Source: Rhodanobacteraceae bacterium (GTDB taxonomy: Bacteria > Pseudomonadota > Gammaproteobacteria > Xanthomonadales > SZUA-5). From it: a stretch of DNA of 64,000 nucleotides. Where the stretch lies: assembly GCA_016717705.1 (NCBI GenBank), contig JADKFD010000015.1, forward strand, positions 1 to 64,000, given 5' to 3'. The position numbers and the translations under genes were made by a program. Positions 10,230 to 17,789 of this stretch are shown piece after piece. The first letter of the stretch is position 1, and each line of letters opens with the position of its first letter. The notes under the pieces were generated by a model. It worked only from the letters and a program-made list of their open reading frames with translations. It did not search any database and was not told the DNA's origin.

Positions 10230-10871
10230 TCACGTTCGATCAAGCGACGTCACCCGATCCGCCGTGACCCCACGCCGCCACACCAGACATCGATTGTTGG
10301 CCGGCATCGCGATGTCAGCCAGAAGATGCATTCCGATCGCCTGTGCCAGCGCATCGACCGCTTCAAAGTCACGAATGCCGCGGTGCGGCGCCTCGGCCCG
10401 GAGAGACACGTCGAACTGGCGGTTGCTGTCGCTGGTGAACTTTCCGTGGTAGTTGAAGGGGCCATAGATGATCAGCGTGGCGTCTTGACCGAGCACCTGG
10501 CGCAAGCCGCCGAACATGCTCTCGACCTCCGGCCAGCTCATGATGTGCAGGGTGTTGGCGCTGAATACCGCATCGAACTGCGACGACGGCCAGGTGCCGT
10601 TGACGTCGAGCTGCAGCGCCGCCGGCGTATTCGGCAGAGCCGCATCCTTCAGCCAGGCGCTGATGCCACTCAAGTACTCCAGGCGGTCCGAGGTTTGCCA
10701 GGTCAGATGCGGGAATTGTCGCGCGAAAAACACGGCGTGCTGCCCGCTGCCACTGCCGATTTCCAGCACCCGCTGGCGATCGGCAAAATGCTCCCGCAGC
10801 ACCAGGGCAATCGCATCGCGATTGCGCTCGGTCGCAGGCGCGTGGGGTTTGTCGACGGCCGGTCCGTTCAT
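10230..10871 (-). CDS. DUF938-family SAM-dependent methyltransferase
   Basis: This is a 213-residue class I methyltransferase-like protein of the DUF938/UPF0585 family, whose substrate is unknown. The AdoMet-binding motif VLEIGSGSGQHAVFFA lies near residues 30-45, and FDAVFSANTLHIMSWPEVE is the characteristic post-I region. ATG 10871 overlaps the stop of the upstream monooxygenase gene as ATGA, so the two are translationally coupled. The tail after LVWRRG is somewhat longer than usual. The gap between its stop and the convergent gene at 10020 holds a short coding-like stretch on the minus strand that I could not assign. Confidence 0.85.
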   Translation of the reverse strand: MNGPAVDKPHAPATERNRDAIALVLREHFADRQRVLEIGSGSGQHAVFFARQFPHLTWQTSDRLEYLSGISAWLKDAALPNTPAALQLDVNGTWPSSQFDAVFSANTLHIMSWPEVESMFGGLRQVLGQDATLIIYGPFNYHGKFTSDSNRQFDVSLRAEAPHRGIRDFEAVDALAQAIGMHLLADIAMPANNRCLVWRRGVTADRVTSLDRT

Positions 10872-11173
10872 TCGCTGAATTCGCCGACCAGATCTTCGGC
10901 GAGCGTCAGACCTTCGCATTCGCGGTCCAGCGCTTCGTAGGCATCGCCGTAAGTGTCGCAGAAGTGGGCGAAGGCCGACTCGCTGTGCCAGCGGTCCACT
11001 GTCAAGTAGCGTCCGGCGTTGGCGCGGTCCTTCAGCAGCAGGGTGTTGATGTAACCCGGGGCTCGTCGGAACAATTGTGCCCAACTGCCCTCGGGCCCGT
11101 AGTGGCGCTCGAATTCGGCAATCGACTCGTCGCCGACTTCGAACTTCCAGACATAGCTATAGGGTCTGTCCAT
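10868..11173 (-). CDS. Antibiotic biosynthesis monooxygenase-like (ABM) protein
   Basis: This 101-residue single-domain protein has the dimeric alpha+beta barrel pattern of ABM/DUF4188-like proteins: YSYVWKFEVGDESIAEFERHYG at the start, APGYINTLLLKD, and YLTVDRWHSESAFAHF, where the Trp-x-Ser-x-x-Ala-Phe motif is typical. Family members are small oxygenases or stress proteins. Its reading frame ends inside the start of the DUF938 methyltransferase (ATGA), so they form a two-gene operon. Substrate unknown. Confidence 0.75.
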   Translation of the reverse strand: MDRPYSYVWKFEVGDESIAEFERHYGPEGSWAQLFRRAPGYINTLLLKDRANAGRYLTVDRWHSESAFAHFCDTYGDAYEALDRECEGLTLAEDLVGEFSE

Positions 11174-11213
11174 CGAATCCTCGGTTCCAAGCCCAGTTTT
11201 CTGCCGCTAGCCG

Positions 11214-12125
11214 TCAGGCCCGGCGCTGCCGCGCGATCTCGATCGCGATCGCTGCCGCCAGTCGCGCATTGTTGCGCACCAGCGCGATGTTTGCGGTGAG
11301 CGATCTGCCCTCGGTCAGCTCGAAGATGCGCTTGAGCAAAAAGGGCGTCACCGCCTTCGCGGCGATGCCCTGGACGCGTGCCTCGGACAAGGCGATCGCG
11401 ATGAACGGGTCGATCTCGTTGCGCGCAATTTCTGCCTCGATCGGTATCGGGTTGGCGACCAGCTGTCCGCCGCTCAATCCGAGCTTGCCGCGCATCAGGT
11501 GGGCGGCGGCGATGTCAGCCGCGCTGTCCAGCCGCAGCGGCGCCTGCAGGCCGGAACTGCGCGACCAGAAGGCAGGAAAATCGTCCTGACCATAGGCGAT
11601 CACCGGTACGCCCAGAGTTTCCAGCACTTCCAGCGTCTTGGGGAGATCGAGAATGGCTTTGGCGCCTGCCGGCACCACCGTCACCGGGGTCTGTCGCCAA
11701 TTCATGCAGATCGGCGGAAATGTCGAAGCTCGACTCGGCCCCGCGGTGCACACCGCCGATGCCGCCGGTCGCGAACACGGCAATCCCGGCCAGGTTTGCG
11801 CAGATCATGGTGGCGGCCACGGTCGTCGCGCCAGCGCCGCCTTGCGCCAGGCACGGCCAGATCGGCGCGCGAGAGCTCATCGCGTCCTTGGCCTGCACCA
11901 GTCGATCCAGTTCGTCGGCGCTGAGCCCGATATGGATGCGGCCGGCCATGACGGCGATGGTGGCGGGCACGGCGCCGGCGGCACCTCGGCCTCTACCATC
12001 AGCGCGGTGTCGCGATTTTGCGGGAACGGCATGCCGTGGGTGATGATGGTGGATTCCAGCGCGACCACTGGCGCGCCGGCATCCAGCGCCGCTCGGACTT
12101 CGGGTGAATAGTGCAGGGGCGTCAT
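11214..12125 (-). pseudogene. psuG: Pseudouridine-5'-phosphate glycosidase, two frameshifts
   Basis: PsuG cleaves pseudouridine 5'-phosphate into uracil and ribose 5-phosphate. The reading begins at ATG 12125 with VVALESTIITHGMPFPQN, a hallmark of the family, and continues in a second frame with IAVMAGRIHIGLSADELD and GGIGGVHRGAE. A third frame carries PTVVPAGAKAILDLPKTLE-like sequence and LVANPIPIEAEI to the stop at 11214. The frame changes fall near 11975 and 11705. The joined length of about 304 residues equals the normal family length, so nothing but single bases seems lost. It overlaps psuK by ATGA, giving the order psuK-psuG. Confidence 0.85.
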
Positions 12126-13016
12126 GCGGCCAGCTCTCCGGAAACGTGGCGCGCCGCGGCCTCGAGCGCAGCGGTCAACGCGGCTTCCCGCCCGGCTTTG
12201 CGGCGTTCGGCCACCCAATGCGCAGCCATGAAAGTATCGCCGGCACCGGTAACGCGGGTCTCCATGACTGCCGGCGGACACTGGCTGATGATGCTGCCGC
12301 CGATGCCATCGGCGGCGGCGCGCGGACCATCGGTCACCAGCACACGTGCGGCACCGCGCGCGATCAGTCCGGCCGCGGCAGCCGGTGAATCGTCGAAACG
12401 GCACTGACAGAGGATGCCGGCCTCTTCGAGATTCACGTAAAGCGTCAGCTGCGGGCGTGCCAGCAAGGGCAGCAGGCGCTCAGCCTTGCCTGGGCTGGCC
12501 GGCGCCACGCGCAGATCGGTAGCCACGAACAACGGCGAATGGGCGATCTGCGACAGCAGTGCCTCGGTCAGATTGCCGTCCAGCGCCACGGGTCCAGCCC
12601 ACGGCGAATCCAGGCTGCCGAGCTGGCCGTCGGCGAGCGGGCGCAGGATCTTGTCGCCAGCGGCTTCAAGCGAGTGCGCATCGGCAATCGCCGCGATCAA
12701 TCCATTGGCGCCTTCAACCGCCATGTAGCGATCGGTCGGCAAGTCTTCGGATCGGTACAGATGCGTGCAATCGAGACCCATGCGCTGCGCCGCGGCGACC
12801 AGTTCGTCGCCGTCGGCATCCCGGCCGATCGCCGACAGCAGGGCGGGGCGCAGGCCAAAGCGCGCCAGGGTCATCGCGATGTTCATCGCCACGCCGCCGG
12901 GCCGGCGGGTGATTCGTCCGGGCACATCGGAACCGTGCTGCATGTGCAAGGACGCACGGCCAATCGTGTCCCACAGGACCGAGCCGATGCAAGAGGATGT
13001 CGGGCGTGGCGTTCAA
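12122..13016 (-). pseudogene. psuK: Pseudouridine kinase (PfkB family), one frameshift
   Basis: PsuK phosphorylates pseudouridine at the 5' position, the step before PsuG. The PfkB signatures are present: RRPGGVAMNIAMTLARFG near the N-terminus and VTGAGDTFMAAHWV with the catalytic Asp in the C-terminal part. The uninterrupted frame begins only at 12949, lacking the first strand. A frame change near 12985 recovers CIGSVLWDTIGRAS and a TTG start at 13016. With it the protein has the normal length of about 297 residues. No nucleoside transporter gene lies nearby, so uptake of pseudouridine must be encoded elsewhere or the pathway recycles internal RNA. Confidence 0.82.
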
Positions 13017-13112
13017 GGTGCTCGGGATTCGATCAGTGCTGCGCGGATCATCCGCCGGAAAGCGGTCTGCGGCATAGGGGTGATGAGCGCCGGGCCGCGG
13101 CTCGGCCGAACT

Positions 13113-14159
13113 TCAGAACTCCGGATCTCCCGGCAGCGTCGCCAGGGCTCTGCGCAGCTTGACCAACGCCTCGCTGAGCTGCGTACTCGGAACGAAACGA
13201 TCAGCCGCCGCGATCATCGCCGCGACATGTCGGGTCGGATTCGGGTTGGACATGGGGTCCGGCGTCAGCCACGCCTCATTCGCCGCCATTTCCCGTGCAC
13301 TGACGTCGATCGCCCGCGCCAGCATCGGAGCCCATGCCGGGTCCAGTCGCTCGGCGTTTACGTGCAAGATGAGTTCGATGGCGCCATGGCGATAGCGCGG
13401 ATGCCCATCGGTGATCGTGCGCTCGAGTTGTTGGCTGAAATTCGGCACCTTCAACGCACGATCGATGACGAATGCACGCTCGGCCGGATCATCGGTGTCC
13501 GGCAACCCGGCGACAAACACCCATAGCGGCGTGTCGGCGGAATAACTCGCGTAGTCCTCGCGCAACTGCTCGAGCGGCGTCAGATCCTGGCGACGGGCGC
13601 GCTCGTTGGCCTCCTGCAGCTCGGTGGCGGCCACCCGCGCTGCATTGTCTTTTTGCAGCCCCCACCAGTCGGTCAGCAAAGCCATCGCCGTCATCGCACC
13701 CAGCGCCGACGACAGCAGCAGGAGGGCGCCTGCGGCTTTGGGCCAGTTATCACTCCCGAGCCGTTCCGGCGCCCACAGGCTGAGCAACAACAAGCTGCCC
13801 GCCAGCAGCGGCGCGACGCCGCCGGCAAGAAAACCAACCGGTGCCACCCAGCGTCCCAGCTGTTCCATCCACGCCAACAGCAGGGCCACCGCAGCGATCC
13901 CCACCCCGAGCGCCAACCCCATCACCCAGGCACCCGGGCGCGCAGCAACCCAGTCGAGGCGATGCGCGCCCAAGGTCATCGCGCTGGCCGTCAACAGCAG
14001 CACGGCTGCCAGGATTGAGCCGAACAGCGGCACCACCAGACCCGCCGCGTTGCTGCCGCCGGGCACCCGTCCGGCAAATGCGCCGCTCATCAGGAAACTG
14101 GCCAGAAACAGCAGCATCGATGCGAGGGTGGTGAGCGTAGTGATGACTGCCATCAGCAT
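13113..14159 (-). CDS. Multi-spanning membrane protein of unknown function
   Basis: This 348-residue protein is not a family I recognise. The first half has about six hydrophobic segments, for example LASMLLFLASFLMSGAFA, PLFGSILAAVLLLTASAM, WVMGLALGVGIAAVALLLAW and AGALLLLSSALGAMTAMALL. The second half, from about residue 185, is hydrophilic, starts with a charged helix (ATELQEANERARRQ) and is probably cytoplasmic. It seems mostly helical and resembles a generic armadillo/HEAT-like arrangement only vaguely. It is followed by no co-directional partner within 90 bases except psuK. Confidence 0.7.
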   Translation of the reverse strand: MLMAVITTLTTLASMLLFLASFLMSGAFAGRVPGGSNAAGLVVPLFGSILAAVLLLTASAMTLGAHRLDWVAARPGAWVMGLALGVGIAAVALLLAWMEQLGRWVAPVGFLAGGVAPLLAGSLLLLSLWAPERLGSDNWPKAAGALLLLSSALGAMTAMALLTDWWGLQKDNAARVAATELQEANERARRQDLTPLEQLREDYASYSADTPLWVFVAGLPDTDDPAERAFVIDRALKVPNFSQQLERTITDGHPRYRHGAIELILHVNAERLDPAWAPMLARAIDVSAREMAANEAWLTPDPMSNPNPTRHVAAMIAAADRFVPSTQLSEALVKLRRALATLPGDPEF

Positions 14160-14258
14160 GACGATTCCAGGCTTGCGCGCGACGTTATTCGAATGACGAG
14201 CCGCGTGATGCGCTCGCCGGACGATTCCAGAATCCTAACGTGAACAAGCCAGGGCCGG

Positions 14259-14987
14259 TCAGGACGAATCCTGCAACACCCGCAGACGTTTGAGCTGACG
14301 CCCGGAATCCGCCGGGAAAGCGCAGCGCCCGTGCAACACGCGCCAGTTGTCGATGATCAGAAGGTCGCCGCTGTTCAATCGGCAACCGTCGGCAACCTGC
14401 TCGAAGGCCTGCTCGAAGCGGTCCAGCCAGTGCGCCAGGGCGGGCCCCGGCGGCCAGACGCGTCGGCTGGCGGCGAGCTCACATTCGGCGCGGTTGAAGC
14501 GCACCTGAAGATCGGCGGCCAGGGTTGTCATGTCGCCGCAAGGGTAGGGCAGATGCCACTGGGACAGCGCTATGCGCAGACTGCGTTCGGCTCGCGTGGC
14601 GACCAGATGGCTGTCGGCGAGTCGCGTTTCGCCTCCCGTTGCCGAAGGACGCCAGCAGTGCAGCAGGACCCAGCGCGCGGGCTGCAGTTCGAAGCTCTCG
14701 TCGGTGTGCAAGGGGAAGTTGCCGTTGGAAGCCGAAAGCAGGGTCTTGCCCGCCTGGTCCAGCGGGTTGTCGCCGAGCCATTCCACGCGCTGCACGCCGC
14801 CGGGCTCGACCAGGCCCGCACGGTGCGCGAGCGCTCGCAGCGCGGGGCGGCCCAGTTGTGCCGCCAGCGCCCGAAGCGCGCCATTGTCACGATCCAGCGG
14901 CACGCCGGAGAGGCGCAGCACGCCGTCGGTCACAGCGCGGTCAATCCAATCCGCCGGTGGTGGCCAGGCAAGCGGTGTGAGTTTCAT
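14259..14987 (-). CDS. TauD/TfdA-like Fe(II)/2-oxoglutarate dioxygenase
   Basis: This 242-residue oxygenase carries the metal triad of the clavaminate synthase/TauD fold. HTDESF near residue 94 gives the HxD pair, and VLHGRCAF near residue 218 gives the distal His. The following RQLKRLRV supplies the Arg that usually binds 2-oxoglutarate. The WLGDN segment and the phrase ALRALAAQLGRP are typical of the N-terminal part. Substrate is not predictable. It stands alone, with a divergent small secreted-protein gene about 210 bases upstream. Confidence 0.85.
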   Translation of the reverse strand: MKLTPLAWPPPADWIDRAVTDGVLRLSGVPLDRDNGALRALAAQLGRPALRALAHRAGLVEPGGVQRVEWLGDNPLDQAGKTLLSASNGNFPLHTDESFELQPARWVLLHCWRPSATGGETRLADSHLVATRAERSLRIALSQWHLPYPCGDMTTLAADLQVRFNRAECELAASRRVWPPGPALAHWLDRFEQAFEQVADGCRLNSGDLLIIDNWRVLHGRCAFPADSGRQLKRLRVLQDSS

Positions 14988-15200
14988 CGTAGACCTATCG
15001 GATCTGGATCCGAGGCGCTGCTCAAGGGGCGCAGCTTGCAGCGCACGCTGGCCAGCCAGGTCCTTCGCATACCCGTTTCGCGCGCATGCGGTTTGCCCGT
15101 TCGCGCCGGAGCCGATGCGTAGTATGTTTGCTCACCGAGGCCGCCACGGGAAACCCGGGCAGGCGATCGGCACCGATCAATACAACCGGGGGCCCTGTCC

Positions 15201-15707
15201 ATGAAGTCTTTGTTCCTTGCACCGTTGTTGCTTGCCGTCAGCCTGTTCGCCGCGACACCCGCCATTGCCGCGACCCTGGCCTATCCGGGTCCGGACAACG
15301 CCAGCTTCATGATCGATCATCCGAAGGACTGGGAAGTCGTTCCGGGCGAGGAAGTGGGTGACTATGTGACCTTGAACGGCCCGACGGGTGTGGTGCTGCA
15401 ACTGCGCACCATTCCGGGCACCGATTCGGCCATGGAAGACGCCATCACGGCGAGCGCCGAATACCTGAACGATACCTTCAAGGACGTCAAGCTGGACGAG
15501 CCCAAGCAGATCGACGAGAAGGGTCTGACGGCCTTGCTAGTGACCGGCGGTGGCACCGACAACGAGGACCAGGAAGTGGGTTTTGCAATGTACTACATTG
15601 CATTGAACGACGGCAACATCGCCGAAATCTGGTATGCCGTGATCAAGGGCGACGAGAAAGGTCACGCAGCAGCGGTCAAGATCCTGAATTCGTTCCGCTC
15701 GTCGTAA
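15201..15707 (+). CDS. Small secreted protein, PsbP/DUF1795-like
   Basis: This 168-residue protein begins with a clear signal peptide (LFLAPLLLAVSLFAATPAIA). The mature part opens with FMIDHPKDWEVVPGEEVGDY and is a small alpha/beta domain resembling the PsbP/MOG1-like fold of DUF1795 proteins: a 'hydrophobic-P-x-x-W' start, LQLRTIPG, then an acidic helix and a final NSFRSS helix. No cysteine lipobox is present, so it is probably soluble in the periplasm. Function unknown. Confidence 0.75.
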   Translation: MKSLFLAPLLLAVSLFAATPAIAATLAYPGPDNASFMIDHPKDWEVVPGEEVGDYVTLNGPTGVVLQLRTIPGTDSAMEDAITASAEYLNDTFKDVKLDEPKQIDEKGLTALLVTGGGTDNEDQEVGFAMYYIALNDGNIAEIWYAVIKGDEKGHAAAVKILNSFRSS

Positions 15708-15729
15708 CCGCGAGCAACTGCACTTGCCG

Positions 15730-15785
15730 TTGTGGGAGCGGGTTCATCCCGCGAAAGCTGTCGCGGAGCAAATCCGCTCCCACAA
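15730..15785. repeat. REP palindrome, family B, copy 1
   Basis: Perfect 12-base arms TTGTGGGAGCGG and CCGCTCCCACAA enclose an inner hairpin (CCGCGAAAGCTGTCGCGG). It fills the gap between convergent genes ending at 15707 and 15793 and could end transcription in both directions. A near-identical copy lies at 20128-20183. Confidence 0.9.
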
Positions 15786-15792
15786 TTGACCA

Positions 15793-17601
15793 TCATCCCA
15801 GCCGCAATCCCTCTTCCTCTTCGATCCCGCGTTCGCGATGGATCAGGATCCACTCGGCATGCTCTTCCAGCGCTGAATCGCCGAGCAGCTTGAGGATGCG
15901 CCGCCGTTCGGCGTCGCTGTCGGCTTCATCGACGCGCCGACGCGCGTTCCTGAAGATCCGGTGCATGAACTCGTATTGGCGGATCAATTCGGATTCGGCG
16001 CGGCTGGTCGCATAAGACTGGCGTACACCCACCAGCAGCAACACCACGCCCATCAGGTAGACGATCGGCGTGCGCCATTGCGCTGACAGCCACGGACCGA
16101 TGAACAGCAGGGCGATCAGCGCGCCGACGGTGGTGGCAATGCCGATGCGACCGATGCGCCGGGTCAGTTCGGTCTCGCGACTGCGCTGCGCCGAGCGGCG
16201 CTGGTAGTAACCCAGTTGTCCACGTTCGTTGTCGCCGATCCACTCGCGGCGGACGAAGGCCAGTCCTTCGGGCGTCAAGGACGGGGCCACATCGCACTCG
16301 GTGCCGGCCACGCGCATCACGTTGCGGATCCAGCCGAGTTCGACGTCGCGCATCTGCAGGCAGTTGTCGTGCGCGAACTTGGTGACGTTGCCGCTGGTGA
16401 CACCGGCCGCTGCCCAGTAGAACTGCACGCGCAAACCTTCGGCGAGCGTGCGGTAGTCGAGGTATTTGCGGTGCCAGGCGCCGCGTACCGCCAACCAGTT
16501 GATGCCGACGGCAGCCAGCATCATCAGCAGGATCAGCGCGATCATCGTCGGCGTGGAATGGAGATCGGTGTAAGACAGATAGCCGGCGGCAGCGATCAGC
16601 GCGCACAGATGGCCCGCTTTCAGGGCCAGCGCCACGCGCTTCTGGTAGCGGATCGCCAGCCAGTCAGCGGCGCAGAAAGCCTGATCGATGTCGGCCAGGC
16701 CAGATGGCAGCGACCGGGCAGGAGCCCCCGCCAGCAGCGAGGCACGTTCCCGATCGATGACTGCCGCGAACGACTGCGCCTCACGACTGAATTCGTTGGC
16801 GTAGACGAACACGCGTCGATGGCGCTCCGGCATCTCGCTGCTGCGCGGATTCTCGGTGTCCCTGGTGAACCAGAAACTGGACATCGGCGTCAGGCCAGGG
16901 GCGGGCTCACCGCCCTGCCGATCACGACTGCAGACGACGTGATAGACCAGATCGCTCTCGTCATCGGTCAGGCTGAGCAGGCTGACGCTGGTCGGCGGTG
17001 CGTAGTCGGGCATCACGTCGTCGTGATGGAAGCGCACCACCTGTCCGGTACCACCCAGTTGACCGTTGTCCTTGCCGTCCCACAGCGCCAGCAGCACATG
17101 GCAGTGTGCGCACAGGAAGACGCCGACCGATGCATATTGCAGCGCGCGCGCCCGATCCTGCGCGGTCACTGCTTCTGCGCTGTTGCCCTTGGTCAGCGGC
17201 AACTCGAAGACGTCGCCAGCGGCCTGGCACAGATGCGCGAACTCATTCAGTGATTCGGCGCTGAAGTCCGCCTCGTACAGCGCCCGTGGCATCGGCAGCA
17301 CCACCGTCAGCGGCATGCCCAATTCCAGCGCCAGGTGGGCGACCAGACGGTCGGCGCCATCGGCCAGTGCCGACATCACCGCCACCAGTCGCCCCGGATA
17401 GTCGTTGCGCAGGCCGAGCAGGCATTCGCGCACCTTTTCCCGGATCAGCGGAAGCTCCGCTGGTACCAGATCGCGGTGCCCGGTGACTGCGACCACCAAC
17501 GGCACCGCATAGCTGCGCGCGACACCCTCGCGCGCGGGGGCCGCGGTGAAGGCGGTGGGATTGGTGGTCGCTTCCATCCGAAACAGGTGTGCTCTGGTCA
17601 T
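15793..17601 (-). CDS. SLOG-like sensor domain fused to SLATT-like membrane domain
   Basis: This 602-residue protein has an N-terminal Rossmann-like domain of the SLOG/LOG-DprA superfamily: VVAVTGHRDLVP (GHRD at 41-44), MSALADGADRLVAHLAL (GADR at 82-85), and FLCAHCHVLLALWDGK followed by GGTGQVV. SLOG domains bind nucleotide-derived ligands. The C-terminal half has two pairs of membrane helices (around 330-380 and 485-530) separated by a cytoplasmic stretch with YLDYRTLAEGLRVQFYW and WIRNVMR, an arrangement like SLATT/DUF4231 effector modules. In Thoeris and related antiphage systems a TIR enzyme makes the signal and a SLOG protein senses it, and a TIR gene lies 2.6 kb away. The domain calls are by pattern and not verified. 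Confidence 0.65.
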   Translation of the reverse strand: MTRAHLFRMEATTNPTAFTAAPAREGVARSYAVPLVVAVTGHRDLVPAELPLIREKVRECLLGLRNDYPGRLVAVMSALADGADRLVAHLALELGMPLTVVLPMPRALYEADFSAESLNEFAHLCQAAGDVFELPLTKGNSAEAVTAQDRARALQYASVGVFLCAHCHVLLALWDGKDNGQLGGTGQVVRFHHDDVMPDYAPPTSVSLLSLTDDESDLVYHVVCSRDRQGGEPAPGLTPMSSFWFTRDTENPRSSEMPERHRRVFVYANEFSREAQSFAAVIDRERASLLAGAPARSLPSGLADIDQAFCAADWLAIRYQKRVALALKAGHLCALIAAAGYLSYTDLHSTPTMIALILLMMLAAVGINWLAVRGAWHRKYLDYRTLAEGLRVQFYWAAAGVTSGNVTKFAHDNCLQMRDVELGWIRNVMRVAGTECDVAPSLTPEGLAFVRREWIGDNERGQLGYYQRRSAQRSRETELTRRIGRIGIATTVGALIALLFIGPWLSAQWRTPIVYLMGVVLLLVGVRQSYATSRAESELIRQYEFMHRIFRNARRRVDEADSDAERRRILKLLGDSALEEHAEWILIHRERGIEEEEGLRLG

Positions 17602-17789
17602 GCGTCAGGCCGATGATGCACCGCGCGAGGTAGGTTGGGCACGGCTCCATCGTGCCCAACACGGCGTGGCGCCAGACCTGGCCACCGACGTCGCATGACC
17701 CGGGTGCGCGTTCGCTCCCGCTGCGTGCATGGCGCTCACGCTTTATAGTCAGTCGTAACGACTCCGGATCGGCGAGGCGACGCACTCCC

